A stretch of DNA of 64,000 nt from assembly GCA_937870635.1 (NCBI GenBank), contig CALMZP010000031.1, positions 1-64,000 of the forward strand, in the 5' to 3' direction. The translations under genes and the position numbers were made by a program. This document shows, one piece after another, positions 1 to 7,202 of this stretch. The notes below the pieces were generated by a model. That model ran no database searches, was not told where the DNA came from, and saw only the letters and a list, made by a program, of their open reading frames with translations. Positions within the stretch are counted from its first letter, which is position 1, and every line of letters begins with the position of its first letter. The DNA is from an uncultured Acidobacteriota bacterium (GTDB taxonomy: Bacteria; Acidobacteriota; Thermoanaerobaculia; Gp7-AA8).

Positions 1-765
1 TTCAACGGCGAGCCACTGGCGCAGATCGAAACGTCCACCGGCGCGATCCACTACTACTTCAACGACCACCTCGGCGCTCCCATCCTCCAGACCGATGCAG
101 CCGGCGCTGTCGTGTGGCGTGTGGAGCGCGATCCGTACGGCGAGCGGTACGCGACGCGTGCAGGTGGCGATCGTCACCAGCCGCTCGGGTTACCGGGGCA
201 GGAGTACGACCCGACGTCCGATCGGCAGTACAACATCTTCAGGTGGTATCGGGCGAGTTGGGCGCGGTACACCCAGGCGGATCCCATTGGAGACCGACTC
301 ACTCGGATTTCCATCGATCTTCTGCGAGTGGCGCCCGCGGTCGCTCAGCCGTCCTTGACGAGATCCACACGCCTGCAGACTTACGCCTATGCTGACGACA
401 CGCCGGTCACACGTATCGATCCGCTAGGGTTGGCAACGCAGAAGATTGGCTGCGACGGTGTTCCAGACGCATGTGAGAACAGTGTTCGAAAGGAATGTTG
501 TCGTTGCCACGACGCCTGCTTCTTTAACTTCAATTGCAGTGCGACAACCGATTGGGCTGCAACTGCGCAATATCTCGCTGCGCCGGTTGGTCCACCATCG
601 CCGTGCACGCAGTGCAACATTCAAGCGTTAGGCTGCTTCGCGTTTAGCGCTACGCCGGCGGGCGGATTAATGGGGGTACTGTCGCATCGAACAGTCGCCA
701 GGCTGTTGCCTTGCCCGTGGCCGATTCAATCGAACACGTGGGGCGCTAATCCTTGGAAACTGTGA
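1..765 (+). CDS. RHS repeat-associated core protein, C-terminal end (5' truncated by window)
   Basis: Open from the first base, so the N-terminal bulk of the protein lies upstream of the window. The reading starts in YD/RHS repeat sequence (YYFNDHLGAP, DPYGERY), continues through the RHS core with a QYNIFRWY segment, and reaches the diagnostic YAYADDTPVTRIDPLGL end of the core at about position 430, after which RHS toxins carry a variable tip. The segment between QADPIG and YAYADD is longer than usual. The tip here is about 110 residues and Cys-rich, with ECCRCHDAC near 500-530 and a second Cys cluster CTQCNIQALGC near 607-640. The CC-x-x-HD-x-C pattern resembles phospholipase A2 active sites, where His-Asp is the catalytic pair; that is an inference. 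RHS proteins are normally exported and used against neighbouring cells. The next gene overlaps its stop codon. Confidence 0.85.
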   Translation, partial: FNGEPLAQIETSTGAIHYYFNDHLGAPILQTDAAGAVVWRVERDPYGERYATRAGGDRHQPLGLPGQEYDPTSDRQYNIFRWYRASWARYTQADPIGDRLTRISIDLLRVAPAVAQPSLTRSTRLQTYAYADDTPVTRIDPLGLATQKIGCDGVPDACENSVRKECCRCHDACFFNFNCSATTDWAATAQYLAAPVGPPSPCTQCNIQALGCFAFSATPAGGLMGVLSHRTVARLLPCPWPIQSNTWGANPWKL

Positions 766-1187
766 CGAGCAAAGTGCGCAACCTTAGTTCCATTCTCGCT
801 TCCGTGATTCTTGGAGCGGCCGCGATTGTCACGCCTGCATTTGAGTACAGCGTACGAGAGGACGAAAAAGGAGCCTTCGGGGGGTTGGTATACCGAGCGG
901 TTGAGGGTTTTCAGCCGATGATTGTCGTCCCACTCCTGATTCTTGCGGGGTACTTGTCCAGCCGGATCGCACGCATTCATCCTCTCGTCATCGGAGCGTG
1001 CTCGATCGCGGTTCTTCCGATGTGGTCTGTGCTCGATATCGTTCTGGGCGATCCGTCCACGGAGCGACATAATCTTTTGCCAATTGAGTGGCTCTTCTAC
1101 CTTGTCTTGGGACTAGCAGCGTCAGGCGGCGCAGCACTCGAGAGGCGTCGCAAAGTGCGAACTGACACTGCCGCTGCTTCCAAATGA
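762..1187 (+). CDS. Small polytopic membrane protein, candidate immunity partner of the RHS toxin
   Basis: About 141 residues with four hydrophobic segments (near residues 8-28, 47-64, 69-90 and 107-127) and a basic C-terminus (ERRRKVRT). I chose GTG at 762, which gives a GTGA four-base overlap with the RHS stop codon and hence translational coupling; TTG at 753 in the same frame is an alternative. I do not recognise the family. Its position directly after a polymorphic toxin tip is the usual place for an immunity gene, and a membrane immunity protein would fit a toxin acting on lipid, but this is context-based inference only. Confidence 0.6.
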   Translation: MTSKVRNLSSILASVILGAAAIVTPAFEYSVREDEKGAFGGLVYRAVEGFQPMIVVPLLILAGYLSSRIARIHPLVIGACSIAVLPMWSVLDIVLGDPSTERHNLLPIEWLFYLVLGLAASGGAALERRRKVRTDTAAASK

Positions 1188-1801
1188 TCCCACCCGCCCT
1201 CGCCGCCGTCGCGCCCGTTGCGTCGCCCGCGAAGCGGAGTGCGACCGTGCGTGCGGGCAACGGCCGCGCCGGCGGCTTCACGCCCGGCCAGTGGCGTGGC
1301 TCATCGAGGTTGCGCGTTCCACCCGCGCAACCCTTCCGCCTGATCGGTTCATCGCCGGTGGGGCGGCCTAATCGCGCGCTTGCGGCCGACACGGCACCGC
1401 GTCGAAGTCGTCGTGAGGTCGAGAGCAGCGCGCGCGGTGCCGCGCCCGTGACGCGAGCATTAGGCCGACTCGTTCCGTCGCGGCCTCACGGTCCACCGCC
1501 CTGTCCCGCGCGAACTACGAGCCTGCCGGCGCTGCCACCGCCCAACCCCCGCGCCGGCGGCCCGCTGCTGGACGAGGCCACCGCCCACCCCGGCGCGGTT
1601 GCACGTGCGGTCGTCGCAATGCCGCACGTCACTTCGTCGGCGCCGCAGCGCGGCGAATCGCGCCGATCGTCGACGGCGTCAAGGCCTCCGCCGCCCATCC
1701 GCCTTGACCCCGTCGCCGATCGACGCGTGGAAGGTGCTGTAGCGACGCCGACGGAGCGACGTGCTCCCCCTCTGGAGCTGGCTCGTTCCTCCGCCCAGCC
1801 T
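1188..1801. other. Gene-poor GC-rich stretch containing a large imperfect palindrome
   Basis: No reading frame here looks like a protein: the longest ones are arginine- and proline-rich without domains. The stretch contains a 104-bp imperfect palindrome (listed separately) and a short hairpin near 1309-1331. It separates the RHS end from the XRE regulator gene and may be the scar of cassette-type or other mobile DNA. Confidence 0.5.
1364..1467. repeat. Two-step imperfect palindrome, attC-like geometry
   Basis: Outer arms CGGCCTAAT (1364-1372) and ATTAGGCCG (1459-1467) are exact complements, and inner arms CGGCACCGCG (1392-1401) and CGCGGTGCCG (1433-1442) are exact complements, with unpaired stretches between. 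Length and two-arm geometry recall integron attC sites, but the expected AAC/GTT core triplets are AAT/ATT here and no integrase is visible. Confidence 0.45.
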
Positions 1802-1833
1802 TTCACATTGTGTATGTACGTAGTGTATATACA
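1802..1833 (+). promoter_or_regulatory. Candidate promoter and operator of the XRE gene
   Basis: TTCACA (1802-1807) and TGTATA (1824-1829) form a plausible -35/-10 pair with a 16-bp spacer. Two direct repeats, TGTATGTAC (1811-1819) and TGTATATAC (1824-1832), 13 bp apart, overlap it, and the second is part of the palindrome TGTATATACA. In otherwise very GC-rich DNA this looks like an autoregulatory operator for the gene starting at 1842. Confidence 0.45.
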
Positions 1834-1841
1834 GAGTTACC

Positions 1842-2318
1842 ATGGAACCGGAACCCGCAGAAGCGTTCAAGCTGTATCGCGAATACCTCGGCCTCTCACA
1901 GACGGCGCTGGCCACCGAGATGGGTGTCACGACCACCTCGATCTCTCGTTGGGAGACGGGGGCCGTCCCACTCTCGGAACACTCCCAGGCGATGATGCAT
2001 GTGAAGGCATTGGTCGAAAAGAAGCTCCAGGCCGATATCCGAAAGTGCTTTGGTGAGTTGAAGCCAGAGTTGACGATCGGTGAGTTCGAGGGGTTGTTCG
2101 GCCTTCCTTCGCCGTCATTCCGTCAGGGACGGGACAAGAAGGTCTACATCGGCCACATCCAGATCCTTGAGCACCACGACCACACGATCCACTACAGCCT
2201 CAGCGATGGGCGGTGGCTCGCCATCGGTGAAGACGGGATCGGCCGTGAGCTGACACCGGCGCTGATGAAGAGCTTCCGGCATCAGACACGACCGTCGCGG
2301 AAAACGAAAAAGCGCTAA
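1842..2318 (+). CDS. XRE-family helix-turn-helix regulator with a novel C-terminal domain
   Basis: 158 residues. Residues about 8-50 form a lambda repressor-like HTH: LGLSQTALATEMGVTTTSIS then RWETG, the standard XRE signature with the recognition helix at TTTSISRWE. Residues about 95-150 form a separate unrecognised domain rich in His and Asp (GHIQILEHHDHTIHYSLSD), possibly a ligand- or metal-sensing part. The C-terminal tail is strongly basic (RPSRKTKKR). The gene has its own AT-rich promoter region with repeated operator-like sites and points toward the opposite operon ending at 2335, leaving only a 16-bp gap. Confidence 0.8.
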   Translation: MEPEPAEAFKLYREYLGLSQTALATEMGVTTTSISRWETGAVPLSEHSQAMMHVKALVEKKLQADIRKCFGELKPELTIGEFEGLFGLPSPSFRQGRDKKVYIGHIQILEHHDHTIHYSLSDGRWLAIGEDGIGRELTPALMKSFRHQTRPSRKTKKR

Positions 2319-2334
2319 CTTTTTCGCCGGATCA

Positions 2335-2703
2335 TCAACCGAGGAGCTTTCGAAAATCCGAAAGCGCCTGGCGCCACGGCCGGATCCACGACCCGTCGTT
2401 GCGCGGCTCTTCGAGGAGAACGTCGCGATCTTCGAGAGTCCGCCAATGCTGTTCGGCCTGTTGCAGCATCGCGCGCACGTCGGCGTGTCCGCGCGTGATA
2501 CGCCGTTCCATGTCGGCGAACCAGCACATGTAGTGGCGCCAGCTCAGGGCGAGCCACGGCTCGCCCTGGCCGCGGTCAAGGAGATTAGGCCGGCGTGGTT
2601 CTCGCTGTTCGTTCGTCTCACCACCCGGCCAGGCTCGAAACATTGGAAGGCCGTTGGGCCACTTACGCGCCAGGACAATTACTTGCCCGGATGAAGCGGC
2701 CAT
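2335..2703 (-). CDS. Hypothetical protein, last gene of the VWFA/nucleotidyltransferase operon
   Basis: About 122 residues, rich in Trp and Arg (SWRHYMCWFADMERR, WIRPWRQAL), with mostly helical character and no recognised domain. It overlaps the preceding small gene by 25 bp, so translation is probably coupled. I see no signal peptide or membrane segment. Overlap with three upstream genes on the same strand is the main evidence that it is real. Confidence 0.6.
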   Translation of the reverse strand: MAASSGQVIVLARKWPNGLPMFRAWPGGETNEQREPRRPNLLDRGQGEPWLALSWRHYMCWFADMERRITRGHADVRAMLQQAEQHWRTLEDRDVLLEEPRNDGSWIRPWRQALSDFRKLLG

Positions 2704-2876
2704 AGCCGCTCCCGCTCAGACAGCGGCCGGCGGCGGCGGATCATCTCCAGTTCGATCCTCTGAAGCGCGATGACCTGCTTCACTTTCTCGGGTAGGCTCA
2801 TCTCGCGCCGGGTCTGACGGAGCTTCTCCTTACCTTCTCGCAAGCGGTCCAGCGTGTTTTCAGTCCCCATCGTCAT
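2679..2876 (-). CDS. Small charged helical protein
   Basis: About 65 residues from ATG at 2876 (another ATG at 2870 and an earlier one at 2897 are in frame). It overlaps the nucleotidyltransferase end at 2860 and the next gene at 2679-2703. The sequence is almost entirely charged helix (LDRLREGKEKLRQTRREM, IELEMIRRRRPLSERER). Unknown family; the size and position beside a nucleotidyltransferase resemble two-gene toxin-antitoxin arrangements, but no specific family is recognised. Confidence 0.6.
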   Translation of the reverse strand: MTMGTENTLDRLREGKEKLRQTRREMSLPEKVKQVIALQRIELEMIRRRRPLSERERLWPLHPGK

Positions 2877-3384
2877 AACGCGGTAGTTTGAGGCCATACC
2901 GCCCCAGCACCCGACTCAGCAACTCACGGTCCACCTTGTCAGATTCCAGAAGCATCGCCACGCGCGCCAGCCTTTTCGCTGATCTGGCGCTCTTTTCCAG
3001 AAACATCCCGATCAGATACTCGGGGCGCATGACCCGCGTCGTTTCGGTGTCGTACGGTAGATCAACCGCAGTTACGATCGCCTCCTCGGTCAACGCGTCG
3101 TGCGCCGGGAGAACCTGAACGGGGATGCCCGCGATCTCGATGTGCTCGGATCTGACTTCATATCCATGTCGAGCGGCCCATTCGTAGATCGGCGTCATGG
3201 TCATGATCAGCTCGTTCGACCCGAAGAGGACGAATACATCGAGATCGTAGGTAGGCACGGCTTCGGCCCAGAAGCTCAAGGCCATCGCACCTCCGATGGC
3301 GTAGTTCGACACGATCCCCTCGTTCTTCAGATCACGGATGGCGGCAAGAGCTTCGGCGAAGTTGTCCATTTGTCGTGCAGTCAC
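2860..3384 (-). CDS. Nucleotidyltransferase-fold protein (AbiEii/DUF6036-like)
   Basis: About 174 residues. The N-terminal YAIGGAMALSFWAE plus TYDLDVFVLF is the typical layout of minimal nucleotidyltransferases in which a GG motif is followed by the metal-binding D-x-D (DLD). A helical C-terminal half follows (LESDKVDRELLSRVL). GTG at 3384 gives a GTGA overlap with the stop of the VWFA gene; ATG at 3369 is the alternative. Members of this fold include the AbiEii toxin and several nucleic-acid modifying enzymes, so the target cannot be stated. It is part of a four-gene overlapping operon. Confidence 0.75.
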   Translation of the reverse strand: MTARQMDNFAEALAAIRDLKNEGIVSNYAIGGAMALSFWAEAVPTYDLDVFVLFGSNELIMTMTPIYEWAARHGYEVRSEHIEIAGIPVQVLPAHDALTEEAIVTAVDLPYDTETTRVMRPEYLIGMFLEKSARSAKRLARVAMLLESDKVDRELLSRVLGRYGLKLPRYDDGD

Positions 3385-4994
3385 CGAGCCGTGATCGTCG
3401 TCCTCCCGAACGCCGTCGTCCCGCCGTAGTGATCGACGACCCCGATCGAGAGGATGTTCTCGCCGGGGCGCAGCGTCAGCGTTCCGCCGAACGTGAGCGG
3501 CTCCTTGCGGAACGCCGCTTCCTCGGCCGCCGCAATCTCGATCTTCTGCGGCTGGCGGAAAACCGTGGAGAGCGCCCCCTGCGGGCTTCCCACGGCCACG
3601 TACACCGTGTATCCGCCGGTGCGCATCGTGCCATTCGGTAAGAGCGTGAGGTTGTCCGCCGGGATCGTGACTTCGAAGGGGATCTTGAAATTGCCGCCGG
3701 CTTTCTCGAGATTGCCCGTGGCGATCTGCATCTTCCACGGCGACGCGGCGGCCGGAACGTAGAGATTCGCGATCACGCGATCCGTCATCTGCTCGTCCGC
3801 CGACTTGAGCGCGCGGGTTTCCCGTGTGCGGGTTTTCAAGTCCTTGTTCTTCGTGCGTACCACGACCGCCTTGTGGCCGCCCGTCGTTTCGCGCGGCCGG
3901 TATCCCAGCGAGTAATAGGCCTCCGTCTCCGCTCCGATCGAGGCGAGCGTCGCATCGAAATCCGCCGGGCGCTTGAAGGTTGCGCCGCCCGTCATCGAGC
4001 TCAAGGTCTCGTACGAGTCGAACGTGTTTACCTGGTTCAAGAAGGTGGCACCGAGGTCGTCGACGGCGTTCTTGTTGCCGGCGGTGTTGACGTCGGGTGA
4101 GATCGTCGCGCCGATCGTGTAGAGCGTCACGCCATGCGCGTTCGCCGCGAGAGCGACCTTCTCCAGAAACTCCAGCTGCTCGTCATCCTGATCGGGGCGC
4201 CGCGTCGGCGCGTCGAAGCCGCCCATGAACGGAGTGAAGAGATGGTTGGCCCACTGGTAGATCTCGACGCCGGGGCTCTTCGGCAGCCGCGCCCCCGCCA
4301 GCACGAGCACCTTTCTTCCCTCCGCTCCGGCAACGGTCATCATCGTCAGCTCCATGGCGTTGAGGAGCTGGCGCGAGTGCAGCGCTGTGGCCATCATCTC
4401 GCCGCGCGCGGTGTTGATGCAGTCCTCGTAGGCGTGCGCGACGGGAACCTGCCCGGTGCGGGCGCGCTCCAGCGCGCGGTTGCAGTGCTGCTGCACGCGC
4501 GCGAGATCGGTGGCCACGGCCGCCGGTGCGCCGAGCTTGTCCGTTTCAACGAGCGCTTTCCTGAGCGCGGTTTTGTCGTTCGTGGAGCGGGAGAGGACTT
4601 TCAGCGAGCGGTTCCAGGCTACGACGGACGCGAAATCTTCCGGACGCAACTCCTGATCGACGAACCTGCGGATCGCGTTCGTGAGGAGCTTGCGGTTGGT
4701 CGGATGGAGCGACTCGTTGTCGAGGAAGAAGATGAAATGGCGCGGCGGGGCGGGAGCGACGGCCGCATCGGCCGCGACCGAGGCGCCTTCGCGGACTTCG
4801 TAAAAATTGGTGATCGTCTGCGGTTTGTTCTCCTCGAAAATCTCGAAATCGTCCTTCGTCAGTCCGATGACGCGCTTGCCCTCGGCGTCGGTGACGATCA
4901 CCTCGACGCTGACGACGCGCACTTCGATCGTCTCGGTGACCTGCTGGGCGAAGAGGGCGGGGGCGAGGAGGGCGAGGGCCAGAAACTCCAGCAT
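3381..4994 (-). CDS. VWFA-related acidobacterial-type exported protein
   Basis: 537 residues beginning with a signal peptide (LEFLALALLAPALFA, cleavage near residue 17). The region VSVEVIVTDAEGKRVIGLT then KDDFEIFEENKPQTITNF is characteristic of the VWFA-related family that is greatly expanded in Acidobacteriota. A VWA domain follows with HFIFFLDNES in the place of the metal-site motif DxSxS, so the MIDAS-like site is altered (DNES). The C-terminal third looks like an all-beta domain. The family is exported and of unknown function. It is the first gene of the operon running down to 2335; the next gene overlaps it by four bases. Confidence 0.9.
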   Translation of the reverse strand: MLEFLALALLAPALFAQQVTETIEVRVVSVEVIVTDAEGKRVIGLTKDDFEIFEENKPQTITNFYEVREGASVAADAAVAPAPPRHFIFFLDNESLHPTNRKLLTNAIRRFVDQELRPEDFASVVAWNRSLKVLSRSTNDKTALRKALVETDKLGAPAAVATDLARVQQHCNRALERARTGQVPVAHAYEDCINTARGEMMATALHSRQLLNAMELTMMTVAGAEGRKVLVLAGARLPKSPGVEIYQWANHLFTPFMGGFDAPTRRPDQDDEQLEFLEKVALAANAHGVTLYTIGATISPDVNTAGNKNAVDDLGATFLNQVNTFDSYETLSSMTGGATFKRPADFDATLASIGAETEAYYSLGYRPRETTGGHKAVVVRTKNKDLKTRTRETRALKSADEQMTDRVIANLYVPAAASPWKMQIATGNLEKAGGNFKIPFEVTIPADNLTLLPNGTMRTGGYTVYVAVGSPQGALSTVFRQPQKIEIAAAEEAAFRKEPLTFGGTLTLRPGENILSIGVVDHYGGTTAFGRTTITAR

Positions 4995-5018
4995 GTGGAG
5001 ATTGTAAGGGGACGCCGT

Positions 5019-6212
5019 TCACCGCAGAGACGCAGAGGACGCAGAGGGACGCAGAGAGAGTGCCGCGAGGAGGGCCAGGCCGGCGCCTACCCAGAACGCC
5101 GCCATCGCCGACACGTTCTGGTACAGAAGCCCGAAGATCGTCGATCCGACCAGCACGCCCATCCCGGTGACGAGGTAGTAGACGCCGAAGCCGCGGCCGC
5201 GCGCGTTCGCGGGAACGAGATCGCTGATCAGCGCCCGCTCCGCCCCTTCGCTGAGCGTGAAGGGAATCGCGTACAGCACGAACAGCGCAATGAATGCCGG
5301 GAGCGAGCGCGCAAATGGGAAGAGCGCGTAGATGACCGCGTAGCTGATCCATCCGGCGGCCAGCATCCGCTTGCGCCCGAAGCGATCGGAAAGTCCCCCG
5401 GCGTGCGTCGAGAAGAGCGACTTGATGACGTGGTGCGCTGCCCAAAGCAGCGGAAGCATCGCCACCGATACACCCGCGGCGTGCGCCTGCAGGATGAGGA
5501 ACGCGTCGCTCGAGTTGGCGAGCGCGAAGAGGGCGATGGCCGCCATGACCCGCCAGAAGGGGCGAGTGAGGGGGCCCGTGCTCGCCTCATGTGCAGAAAC
5601 GGCTCCGGCCCGGTGCTCGCGCACGCCAAAGAGAATCAGCACCACGCCGATGAGCCCCGGGATCACCGCGAGAAAAAACACGGTCCTCATCTCGAAGTGA
5701 AGGCCCGAGATGAGCAGCACGGCCAGCAGCGGACCGATGATCGCGCCGGTGTGATCGAGCGCCCGGTGAAATCCGAACGCCCGCCCCCGCTGCGTGACGT
5801 CGGTGACGTCGGCGATGAGAGCGTCGCGCGGCGCCGAACGGATGCCCTTGCCCGTCCGGTCGATGAGCCTCGCCGCGAGCACGGAGGTCCATCCCGTCGC
5901 GGCGCCGATCAGCGCGCGCGATGCCGCCGCCAGCGAGTAGCCGGCGATCACGAGCGGCTTGCGGCGCCCGACCTTGTCCGACCAGGTTCCGGCGAACAGT
6001 TTGAGGATCGAGGCGACCGCGTCGGCGGCGCCTTCGATGATCCCCACCATGACCGGCGTCGCCCCGAGCGTCGCCGTCAGAAAAACCGGCAGGAGAGGAT
6101 AGATCATCTCGCTCGCCGCGTCATTGAGCAGCGACACGAGGCCGAGGATGATGACCTGCGGCGGAAGGCGCCCGTTCGTCGGTAGAATGTGCCGCTTCAA
6201 AGGAGACAGCAT
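5019..6212 (-). CDS. Major facilitator superfamily transporter
   Basis: About 397 residues with twelve hydrophobic segments. The N-terminal LNDAASEMIYPLLPVFL, followed by the loop GTWSDKVGRRKP between helices 2 and 3, and a second GGLSDRFGRKRM loop in the other half, identify an MFS transporter of the group related to drug/multidrug exporters. The substrate is unknown. ATG at 6212 (or TTG at 6200) is the only workable start: the conserved first helix begins about 15 residues later. That start codon overlaps the start codon of the divergent gene at 6211. The last residues SLRPSASSASLR are encoded by a copy of the CGCAGAG repeat (5022-5061). Confidence 0.85.
   Translation of the reverse strand: MLSPLKRHILPTNGRLPPQVIILGLVSLLNDAASEMIYPLLPVFLTATLGATPVMVGIIEGAADAVASILKLFAGTWSDKVGRRKPLVIAGYSLAAASRALIGAATGWTSVLAARLIDRTGKGIRSAPRDALIADVTDVTQRGRAFGFHRALDHTGAIIGPLLAVLLISGLHFEMRTVFFLAVIPGLIGVVLILFGVREHRAGAVSAHEASTGPLTRPFWRVMAAIALFALANSSDAFLILQAHAAGVSVAMLPLLWAAHHVIKSLFSTHAGGLSDRFGRKRMLAAGWISYAVIYALFPFARSLPAFIALFVLYAIPFTLSEGAERALISDLVPANARGRGFGVYYLVTGMGVLVGSTIFGLLYQNVSAMAAFWVGAGLALLAALSLRPSASSASLR
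5022..5061. repeat. CGCAGAG repeat, half copy at the end of the MFS gene
   Basis: Four CGCAGAG units separated by A, GA and GGA in succession, the same array found as the left arm of the full palindrome at 50061-50143. Here it lies inside the coding sequence and writes the last dozen residues and the stop region of the MFS transporter. Confidence 0.8.
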
Positions 6213-7098
6213 GCCAGAAATCAAGAAAGTCGGAGTCCTCGGTTGCGGCCTGATGGGGTCCGGCATCGCGCAGACCGCTGCGCAGGCAGGCTTCGATACG
6301 ATCGTCGTCGAAGTCGAGCAGAAGTTTCTCGACAAAGGCGTGGCCGGCATCGACAAGAGTCTGGTCAAGTTCGTGGAGAAGGGAAAGATGTCGCAGGCGG
6401 ACAAGGACGCCTGCATGAGCCGCATCAAGCCGTCGACCAGGCTCGCCGAGCTCGGCGACTGCGACATCGTCATCGAGGCCATCACCGAGAACGCACAGGT
6501 CAAGAAAGAGACCTATGCGGCCATCGACTCGATCGTGAAGAAGGATGCGATCTTCGCTTCGAACACGTCGTCGCTCACGATCACCGAGCTCTCGATGGCC
6601 ACCACGCGGCCGAAACAGTTCGTCGGCCTGCACTTCTTCAATCCCGTCCCGCTGATGAAGCTGGTCGAAGTGGTCCGCACGATCGTCACGAGCGACGACG
6701 CCTTCGATCGCGCGTACGCGTTCGCGAAGAAGCTCGGCAAGGAGCCGGTCGCCTGCCGCGACAACTCCGGCTTCATCGTCAACCGTCTGCTCGTGCCGTA
6801 CATCCTCGACGCCATCCGGGCCTTCGAAGAAGGCGTCGGCTCGATCGAGGACATCGACAAGGCGATGATGCTCGGCTGCGGCTATCCGATGGGTCCCTTC
6901 ACGCTCCTCGACTTCGTCGGCCTCGACACGACCTACTACATCACGCACGTCATGTTCGACGAGTATCGCGAGAAACGCTTCGCCGCCCCCGCGCTGCTGC
7001 GCAAGATGGTTCTGGCCGGAAGATTCGGCCGCAAGACCGGCGCGGGGTTTTATGACTACTCCGGCGAAAAGCCGGTGGCATTCGATCGAGCAAAGTAG
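6211..7098 (+). CDS. hbd: 3-hydroxybutyryl-CoA dehydrogenase
   Basis: 295 residues. KVGVLGCGLMGSGIAQTAAQ is the Rossmann NAD-binding motif of 3-hydroxyacyl-CoA dehydrogenases. The catalytic His-Glu pair lies in GLHFFNPVPLMKLVEVV, with the conserved NSGFIVNRLLVPY of the C-terminal domain and GPFTLLDFVGLD. It oxidises 3-hydroxybutyryl-CoA to acetoacetyl-CoA, or works in reverse, in short-chain fatty acid or amino acid breakdown. The start follows a good ribosome site AGGAG (6201-6205). The next gene is a crotonase, giving two consecutive beta-oxidation steps, with an ATTTTGG palindrome between them; a thiolase lies at 28182. Confidence 0.95.
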   Translation: MPEIKKVGVLGCGLMGSGIAQTAAQAGFDTIVVEVEQKFLDKGVAGIDKSLVKFVEKGKMSQADKDACMSRIKPSTRLAELGDCDIVIEAITENAQVKKETYAAIDSIVKKDAIFASNTSSLTITELSMATTRPKQFVGLHFFNPVPLMKLVEVVRTIVTSDDAFDRAYAFAKKLGKEPVACRDNSGFIVNRLLVPYILDAIRAFEEGVGSIEDIDKAMMLGCGYPMGPFTLLDFVGLDTTYYITHVMFDEYREKRFAAPALLRKMVLAGRFGRKTGAGFYDYSGEKPVAFDRAK

Positions 7099-7109
7099 CA
7101 ATCAGGTTT

Positions 7110-7189
7110 ATTTTGGATTTTGGATTTTGGATTTTGGATTTGGCCCTTGCGATCACGGTCAATCCAAAATCCAAAATCCAGAATCCAAC
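7110..7189. repeat. Heptamer palindrome, ATTTTGG family, copy 1
   Basis: Left arm of four to five ATTTTGG units (7110-7141), 19-base spacer, right arm of CCAAAAT units (7161-7189) with two point differences (CCAGAAT, CCAACAT). Lies between hbd and the crotonase gene and is expected to fold into a hairpin in the transcript. Confidence 0.95.
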
Positions 7190-7202
7190 ATCGAAAGGGC
7201 CC

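Noticed and set aside
1184-2056. 290-residue open frame over the GC-rich stretch
   Set aside because: Composition is Pro/Arg/Ala without any domain, it runs through the 104-bp palindrome and out of frame into the XRE gene.
4134-6185. 683-residue open frame on the + strand
   Set aside because: It is antisense to the VWFA and MFS genes, is rich in Arg/Asp/Glu/His without domains, and exists because high-GC coding DNA leaves the opposite strand open.
7113-7202. N-terminal extension of the crotonase (and of genes at 11833, 22866, 47433, 63148) with peptides such as ILDFGFW or NPKSKIQN
   Set aside because: These peptides are only translations of the ATTTTGG/CCAAAAT heptamers; conserved protein sequence starts after the repeats.
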